64,000 nucleotides of DNA from Jaapia argillacea MUCL 33604. Taxonomy: Eukaryota; Basidiomycota; Agaricomycetes; Jaapiales; Jaapiaceae. The position numbers and the translations under genes are program-made. The notes under the pieces were generated by a model that had not been told where the DNA came from, made no database searches, and saw only the letters and a program-made list of their open reading frames with translations. The stretch lies in the NCBI GenBank assembly GCA_000697665.1, contig KL197713.1, positions 832,593 through 896,592 of the forward strand. The letters run 5' to 3'. This document shows positions 56,964 to 64,000 of this stretch, piece by piece (positions within the stretch are counted from its first letter, which is position 1; each line of letters starts with the position of its first letter).

Positions 56964-59900
56964 ATGGACGCTATTCGAGTCACAAAGGTATTCCAGCAAC
57001 ACCGCAATGCCTCGGCTCTCCTGATCATATCCTCACAAGGTCGAGAATGTTCTGTGCAGTAAAACTGGCAAGACATCATTGGGGACGATTCATCTGACCG
57101 CCCACCATCTGATCGTTTCATACGACGGAGGGGTTGAGGAGGAATTCTGGGTGAGTACCTGCAGATGAAGGTGGTTTTGGAGTTCTCATTGAGCGCTGGT
57201 CGCAGGTACCATACCCTTTGATTTCGCTTGTCACGCGATTGCCCCAGACTTTGCAAGGTCGATGTCCATTGACTGTCCGGTGCCGAACGTTTGAGACCTT
57301 CTCTTTGGTGTTTACGAAGGAGAGCGAAGCCGTGGACGTTTTCGAGAGCGTAAAGGAGTTAACAGTCGTCAGTACGTTGCCTGTTCGCTCGTGGAATCCC
57401 GCAATTTACATCCATGATCAGCATCAGTCCAGCAACTCTATGCGTTTTACTACAACCCCTCCCCTCCCCTCGCTGTCAAGGGCGGATGGTCCATCTACTC
57501 ACCACGAGAGGAGTTTGGCCGTATGGGCGTCGGCACTCGGACAAAGGCATGGCGTTTCACTGATGTGAACAAGGATTACACTGTAAGTAGCTCAAGACCA
57601 TGCAATCCATTTCATTCACGTATAACATATAGTATTTCTAGTTCTGTCCCACATACCCCACGCGCTTGGTTGTCCCCACCAAGATCAGTGACACTACACT
57701 ACAATACGCATCGAAGTACCGCAGCAAGTGCAGGATACCTGTATTGACCTACTTGCATTGGTCAAACTATGTGCGTTGACCTCGTATGCCCCCTGGATCC
57801 GGTTTTTGAGGTTGATGGAACCTGTTTTGTTTCTTTATTTAAGGGCAGTATCACCCGCTCTAGTCAACCTATGGTCGGCCTCACGCAGAGCCGATCCGTC
57901 CAGGATGAGAAACTCATCGAAGCCGTTTTCCAATCCCACTACTCTCCCGACTCTCGAGCTTATGCTGCTCCGGTATATGGCGCGACCGCTACCAACCTCA
58001 TCATTGACGCGAGACCTACAACCAACGCAGTAGCCAATACCGCAAAAGGAGCTGGGACGGAGAACATGGATCATTATAAGGAAGCGAAGAAGGCATACCT
58101 TGGCATTGACAATATCCATGTCATGAGAGATTCGCTCGCAAAGGTGGTGGAGGTCCTTCGGGATACTGACATCATGTCGTCCAACGCCAGTGGCGATCTT
58201 CCAGGCGAAGGTCCTACCATGGCAGTTTTGGATCGACACACGCTGCGACGCTCAGGGTGGTTACGGCACCTTTCAGCAATCATAGAGGGATCCCTCCTCA
58301 TCATTCGCAATGTGCATGTCAACTCCTCCCATGTCCTCATCCATTGCTCAGATGGCTGGGATCGCACAGCACAGCTATCATCATTGTCACAACTCTGTCT
58401 GGATCCCTATTATCGAACCATGCGCGGTTTCCAAATTCTCATCGAGAAGGACTGGTTATCGTTCGGCCACAAATACCTTGATCGTTGCGGACATCTTTCT
58501 TCGGAAAAGTTCTTTGTTGCACCAGTCGAAACTACCGGAGGAGGGGGGGCGGATGCTGCACAGGCGTTCTTCGCTTCGGTGCAGAAGCGCTTTGTTTCTC
58601 AAAGCGACATCAAGGAGACGAGTCCAGTTTTCCATCAGTTTTTGGAGTCGGTGCGACAGATTCAAAGGCAGTATCCCGAGCGATTCGAATTCAACGAACG
58701 CTTCCTCCGCCAACTCTACTACCATCTTTATTCCTGCCAGTTCGGTACCTTCCTGTTCAATTGCGAGAGGGAACGCAGGGTCGGGGAAGGAGGCCCCCCA
58801 CCTTGCGAATCGACCGTCAGCGTTTGGGACTACTTCAATTCGCCCTCGGAGATAGAGAAGAACACCAACCCCGACTATGACAAATCACTAGATGACCCAT
58901 CAAGTCGAGCTCCCAAAGCCGATATGGGGGTGTTATATCCCAATCCCAAGAATGTACGATTCTGGAACGAACTCTACGGCCGTTCTGACGAAGAAATGAA
59001 CGGAAGAGCCTTTGGCGCCCAAGCGCAAGTCCCTGGTGTTGAGTTCACAGGGCCAATCGAAGGGGATGATGACGATTCTGCCATCACACGGTCAGCAACT
59101 CCTGCCACGATCCCGTTACCCCCCTCGCCCGCCAAGTCGCCTCCACTCAACCTGTCTTCGTCACAGCCCGCCATTTCGCCGTTGGCACAAACGACTTCAT
59201 CCATTTCGCCGGTCGAGCCATCATCGCTCGTAACTTCATCTCTACCTGACCTTAATGTTACACTTACCGAGGACCCATTCAAGTTGCCTTCTTCGACATC
59301 CTCAGAGATTTCATTACAATCCCATGTCGGCAATCGACCCCATCGTTCGTCTTCTCCAACTCCTATGAGAGGCTTCACCTCTAGAGCGCAGAGACCCCCT
59401 GACTGGGCAGGTGGGATGAAATCAGTCTGGGGCAAATTGTCGTCCAACGCATCAGCCGCACTCACAGCTGTACAAGGTGCATACGACGGGGTCGCGAAAG
59501 ACTTCGTTGCCAAGACTTTGTCTGGGCCTGAAGGGGATTCAGTTGCAGGAGGAGAGCTGCGAAGCCGTGACCAGATCACTGCCTGGGTCGAAGAACCTTC
59601 ATCGCCACCCCGCACTACGTCCCCATCATACACACCCACCACCTCCAGCAACCCTTGGGTCCCTACTTCAAGGACAAATGTCCCTTCTATTATTGCCGAC
59701 AATCCTTGGAACTCGGTGCGGCCTCCTCCCAGGCAAAATACGGACAATCCGTGGAGCACTGCCAGTCAGAACGTAGCCTTTAATGATATGCCATCTGATC
59801 TTCTCAATTCCCTTCCAGTTGACCCCACGATCGTACAGCCAACTCCACGGCCATCCCAGTCTCGTCGTACCTCCGCACTGACTCCGGAACGATCATCGCC

Positions 59901-60015
59901 ACCTGTGAATTTGCCAGCTCATACACCCGATAGGCTCGCAAACTCGCGTCACATAGAGTCTCCTCGAGGAGGTACTCAATCAAACACGGACCCTCTGGGT
60001 GTGGGTCCGTTGTAG
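56964..60015 (+). CDS. YMR1: myotubularin-type phosphoinositide 3-phosphatase
   Basis: Exons 56964-56987, 57040-57150, 57206-57371, 57428-57582, 57642-57770, 57844-60015; 918 aa. N-terminal GRAM/PH-like part (VENVLCSKTGKTSLGTIHLT, then VPYPLISLVTRLP and CRTFETFSLVF), followed by the phosphatase domain with FRxxDVNxDY-type WRFTDVNKDYTFCPTYP, VPVLTYLHW-like RIPVLTYLHW, and the active site HCSDGWDRT with Cys near residue 363 and Arg 369. It removes the 3-phosphate from PI3P and PI(3,5)P2 on endosomes. The C-terminal 300 residues are disordered, Ser/Pro-rich, with three NPW motifs near 59655-59760. The yeast protein is 688 aa, so the tail is an extension. Confidence 0.95.
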
Positions 60016-60339
60016 TGTATAGAGCTGACTTGTACCACATCCTCTCAGCACCATTGTTTACATACTAGAATGTCTTCTGTGTCCGCAATCAAACTCATCG
60101 TGTAACCATTTGAGCTGTTATGCCCATTTTTGCGTCCCTGACCAGCTTCCCGTGGAAGATTGGCAGACGCTTCGACTCAGATGGCGTGATAAGTCGCTGA
60201 AGTAAGCACGTCTTCTTCGCGTAAATAAATTCGAAACAATCACCGCTTTTAAGTCCCCCAGGTTTCCTCTCCTCCACTACATCTCGCCTCCTTTTGTTCT
60301 TCACCTTCTCTCACCTTCTTCTCAATCCTCCAGTTCACC
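60016..60339. other. gap before the SAM synthetase gene
   Basis: YMR1 3' flank and SAM synthetase promoter, ending in a C/T-rich leader typical of highly expressed fungal genes. No gene seen. Confidence 0.45.
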
Positions 60340-61847
60340 ATGTCTAACGGTCACGCCAACCCCGCTCACGCTGCCCTCCAGCCCGGGCACTTCCTCTTCA
60401 CTTCTGAGTCTGTCGGCGAGGGTCATCCTGGTACGTTTGTATGTCGTTTTGCGAGTATTGTACCTTACAACACTTCCAGACAAGATCTGTGATCAAGTCT
60501 CCGATGCTATCGTATGTGCCATCCATGCCAGCGAGACCTTCAGAACTGACTAACGTCTCCTCAGCTCGACGCCTGCTTGGCTCAGGACCCTTTCTCCAAG
60601 GTTGCTTGCGAGACTGCGTCCAAGACCGGAATGATCATGGTGTTCGGTGAAATCACCACCAAGGGTCTGATCGACTACCAGAAAGTCATCCGTGACACCA
60701 TCAAGCAAATTGGTTACGACGATTCGTCCAAGGGTTTCGATTACAAGACTTGCAACATTTTGGTCGCCATCGAACAGCAATCCCCTGATATCGCCCAGGG
60801 TCTCGACCACGGTGCTTTGGAGAACATCGGTGCTGGTGACCAGGGTATCATGTTCGGTTATGCCACCGATGAGACCGAGGAGTACATGCCGTTGACAATC
60901 ATGCTTGCTCACAAGCTCAATGCTGCGATGGCCGTTGCTCGTCGCAATGGCGTCCTCCCCTGGCTGCGCCCCGACTCGAAGACCCAGGTCACCATCGAAT
61001 ACAAAAAGGATGGTGGAGCCACCATTCCTCTCCGGGTTGACACTGTCGTTATCTCAACGCAGCACGCTGAGGAGATCTCCACCCCTGAGCTCCGCAAGGA
61101 GATCCTGGACAAGATCATCAAGAAGGTCATCCCCGCCAACCTGCTCGATGACCGGACCGTATATCACGTACGTTATTTGCTCACTGGTTTTATGTGTTCA
61201 GCAAGTCTTAAGGTCTTCATTTCGCGTAGATCCAACCCTCAGGACGATTCGTCATTGGTGGACCCCAAGGAGACGCTGGTTTGACTGGTCGCAAGATCAT
61301 TGTCGACACCTATGGTGGCTGGGGAGCTCACGGTGGAGGTGCCTTCTCTGGCAAGGATTGGTCGAAAGTCGACCGATCGGCTGCGTATACTGCTCGCTGG
61401 ATTGGTGAGTAGCTTTTTCCTCGGTGAGGCTGCCCTGCTGACTTGTGATCCTTCGCTGTGAAGCCAAGTCCCTCGTTGCTGCTGGTCTCTCTCGCCGCTG
61501 CCTGGTACAGCTCTCGTATGCCATCGGTGTTGCTGAGCCCCTATCCGTCTACGTGGATACCTATGGCACCAGCAAGAAGACTGATGAGGAGCTTGTGGAG
61601 ATCATCAGAAAGAACTGGGATTTACGACCTGGTGTCATCGGTACGTATTCCTCCACCTACCCATGACACGTATCTCATTGCTCTGCAGTCCAGCAGCTCA
61701 ACCTGCAAAAGCCCATATATCTCAAGACTGCTTCGTACGGCCACTTTGGTAAGATTGTTAGTCTCTTGTTTTACCCCCCTCCACTGAATATAATCCACAG
61801 GCAACCCCGAGTACACTTGGGAGCAGCCCAAGAAGCTCGTCCTTTGA
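60340..61847 (+). CDS. SAM2: S-adenosylmethionine synthetase
   Basis: Seven exons: 60340-60430, 60480-60511, 60565-61167, 61230-61404, 61464-61640, 61689-61748, 61801-61847; 394 aa. It makes S-adenosylmethionine from methionine and ATP. Family signatures are complete: [68 protein letters not shown] and the C-terminal GHFGN. Codon use is strongly biased to C-ending codons, like ATP2, which points to high expression. Symbol by family; yeast has two copies. Confidence 0.98.
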
Positions 61848-62616
61848 GTTGCGCTCCTTGGCTTGTAAAAATTTGTATCAACCAGCACCACGTTCACTTT
61901 TGCATGGGAAGTTCATCCTTCCTTGATTTATTATTGTCGCATTGCACTGTCGCACTAGATACCACTACCCTGGGGGCACCGTCGACCATTCCCGCCGCAT
62001 ATCACGCCACTTTACCCTACCGCTGTCATCCGCACCTGCTGTGCTTAGCTAGTCGTAGAAGATTATTAGGAGTCACGACAATAATAATGACTGCGTTCAA
62101 CCGCGCTACATAATCCTGGTCTGTCGTCGTGGAAATGAAGTTTTTGTGTTGAATTTTGAACCCGACTGCTGTGTTTCTCCATTCTATCATAATAAGTTAC
62201 CAAAGCTCCGGCGTTGACCAACGTGTCTGCACCTATTGGCGATGCAAGCTTTGTTATCATCCATCTCAGCCTACCTTGCTATCGATTTCCCCTGCACTCT
62301 CGGTGTATCATCGCTCATTCGAAATCCCATCGCAGTGTCCCATCGGACGCAACTGAGCAACAGAATTTCCGCCAAGGAAGCCCGTCGTCGCCGCCAGATC
62401 GGACAGATTTGATCGATAGAGTTGGGCTTCTGCATCCCGATAAGATAATTCTCCCAAGAAAAATTTGGCCTTGTCATGGTTATGCAACCGTCCACCCCCG
62501 GAAACAACCTCAATCCTATTCTCAACGCACGTTCCTTCAAAAACGCACGAAGAGATTCCCATCTCTTCATTCAACCCCCCTGACGGGCCTACCTTTGTTT
62601 GTACATCAGTTCAACC
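61848..62616. other. gap before the ADE4 gene
   Basis: SAM synthetase 3' flank and ADE4 promoter/5' UTR. Open frames here are without support. Confidence 0.45.
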
Positions 62617-64000
62617 AGTGAGTGGTTCGTTTCGCCTACACGAACAGTCGATCACACGTTTGTTTGTTTCGTAGTGTGCGGGATCCTGGGTTTACTCTTG
62701 CACGACCCCAACGTCGATGCTGCTCCAGAGATTTGTGAAGGGTTGTCGCTTTTGCAGCACAGAGGACAAGATGCCTGCGGCATCGTTACTTGTGGACCGA
62801 AAGGTCGTTTTTATCAGTGCAAAGGGAATGGAATGGTAAGAGATGTCTTTGACTCCAATGCCATCTCGACTTTGGTTGGGGGAATGGGTGTGGGGCACGG
62901 TGAGCACTTTAGATCCGGCAATGCGTCAGCACGTCTAAAGTCGTATTTCCCCGCCAGTCAGATACCCTACTGCTGGAAGTTCCCATCACGCGGAGGCACA
63001 ACCTTTCTATGTTAACTCTCCGTACGGGATCGTTTTCGCCCATGTGAGTTCTTGAGTTATCTCTCCTTTTCCAAGCCGAGTTCAACACGATATCAGAACG
63101 GAAACCTCATCAATACCGCATCCCTATTGCAGTATATGGATGCAGAAGCCCACCGACATATCAATACGAACTCGGATTCGGAACTACTCCTCAACATCTT
63201 CGCAAATAACCTCCAGCAAACTGGAAAGTTCCGTATCAACGAGGATGATATCTTTACTGCTATCGGTGGGCTGATGGAACAATGCAAAGGGGCGTACGCA
63301 TGCGTGGCAATGTTGGCTGGTTTCGGGATTATCGCTTTTCGAGATCCCAATGGCATCCGACCCGTGGGTATGGGCACACGGAAGGCGGGATCAGGAAAAG
63401 ATTATCTCTTTGCAAGCGAGAGTGTTGTCGCGGACGCCAGTGGTTTTGGGGATTGGGAGGACGTCAGGCCAGGTACGTTTTCCTTTTTCTGGTGGGTCGA
63501 GAATTCCGACTGAACTGATGTATGGTCATGGGACATTGAATTTGTAGGTGAAGCCGTTATCATTACACGATCATCTATCACACGGCGTCAAGTCTCTAAC
63601 CCTGCAACCTTCGCTCCGGATATCTTTGAATATGTCTACTTCGCTCGACCCGATTCTGTTCTTGATGGCGTTAGTGTATATAGAAGTCGGATGGCCATGG
63701 GTGATGCCTTGGCTGTGGAGGTTAAGAGGGTTTTGCACGAAAAGAATATCTGTGTCGATGTTGTGATTCCGGTATGGCTTCAATCTGCTTTTCTCCTCGT
63801 ACCACGTGACTTATCAGGGTCCCTTAGGTGCCAGACACCTCTCGAGTAGCGGCTCTGAATCTCGCCCAAAAGTTAGAACTCCCTTACCGGGAAGGATTCA
63901 TCAAAAATCGATATGTCGGGCGGACCTTCATTATGCCCGGGCAACAGATGAGGTGAGCCTTGACTTTTCATACACCTTGGCGACATACAGTAATTCGCGG
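62617..64000 (+). CDS. ADE4: amidophosphoribosyltransferase (5' part; runs off the right edge)
   Basis: Exons 62617, 62675-62899, 62958-63043, 63097-63472, 63548-63771, 63828-63952, 63991->64000; about 349 aa present. First step of purine synthesis: PRPP plus glutamine to phosphoribosylamine. The start codon is split: A ending TTCAACCA at 62617, then TG at 62675 after a 57-base GTGAGT...GTAG intron. The product begins [11 protein letters not shown], which puts the catalytic Cys at residue 2 as the N-terminal-nucleophile mechanism requires. Other motifs: [47 protein letters not shown] and [10 protein letters not shown]. The last listed intron (63953-63990) is only 38 bases, so its acceptor is provisional. 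Confidence 0.93.

Noticed and set aside
56964-60015. SacI-type phosphoinositide phosphatase
   Set aside because: The active site reads CSDGWDRT with a GRAM-like N-terminus, which is myotubularin; Sac domains have a different CX5R context.

Overview
The window is nuclear DNA of a filamentous basidiomycete, most likely an agaricomycete mushroom. Genes are compact and almost all interrupted by GT-AG introns of about 45-65 bases, intergenic gaps are mostly a few hundred bases, and several proteins are of fungal or basidiomycete type (fused tryptophan synthase, DUF1776, CPDase, GID7, Elongin A, fungal G-gamma). Gene models were built by hand from splice signals, codon phase and family knowledge. 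Every listed CDS keeps an open frame through all its exons.

Left part (1-15600). The right end of a Ty3/gypsy-type LTR element (1-423) abuts a Cys-rich orphan gene (432). Then come mitochondrial ATP synthase beta (1699-3631), a tRNA-Ser(AGA) with a 19-base intron plus tRNA-like scraps (4020-4387), a possible DNA-binding protein (4698), DUF1776 (6070-7963), a cyclic phosphodiesterase (8230), an arrestin-like protein (9268-11001), ribosome-biogenesis factor BRX1 (11996-13128) and a triple-KH RNA-binding protein (13566-15085).

Middle part (15600-41600). ADGF-type adenosine deaminase, monopolin subunit Csm1/Pcs1, an asparaginase fused to ankyrin repeats, bifunctional tryptophan synthase, GARP subunit VPS54, a 2.2 kb gene-poor gap, a conserved Cys-motif protein of unknown function, GID7/WDR26 of the CTLH ubiquitin ligase, Elongin A, an unresolved 1.5 kb stretch, and splicing factor cwf18.

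Right part (41700-64000). eIF2B beta, mitochondrial GTPase GUF1 facing SAM37/metaxin across 39 bases, a TLC-domain membrane protein, a coiled-coil orphan, two tandem heterotrimeric G-protein gamma genes (52068-53901), mitochondrial thioredoxin, a secreted cupredoxin, myotubularin, S-adenosylmethionine synthetase, and the 5' part of amidophosphoribosyltransferase, which runs off the right edge.

Most neighbours are head-to-head or tail-to-tail, so several promoters are probably shared (deaminase/Csm1, asparaginase/TRP5, cwf18/eIF2B, GUF1/SAM37, thioredoxin/cupredoxin). I see no secondary-metabolite cluster or defence system. The most notable items are the tandem G-gamma paralogs with different prenylation boxes, a start codon split by an intron in ADE4, several coding exons of 4-22 bases, and two GC-AG introns.
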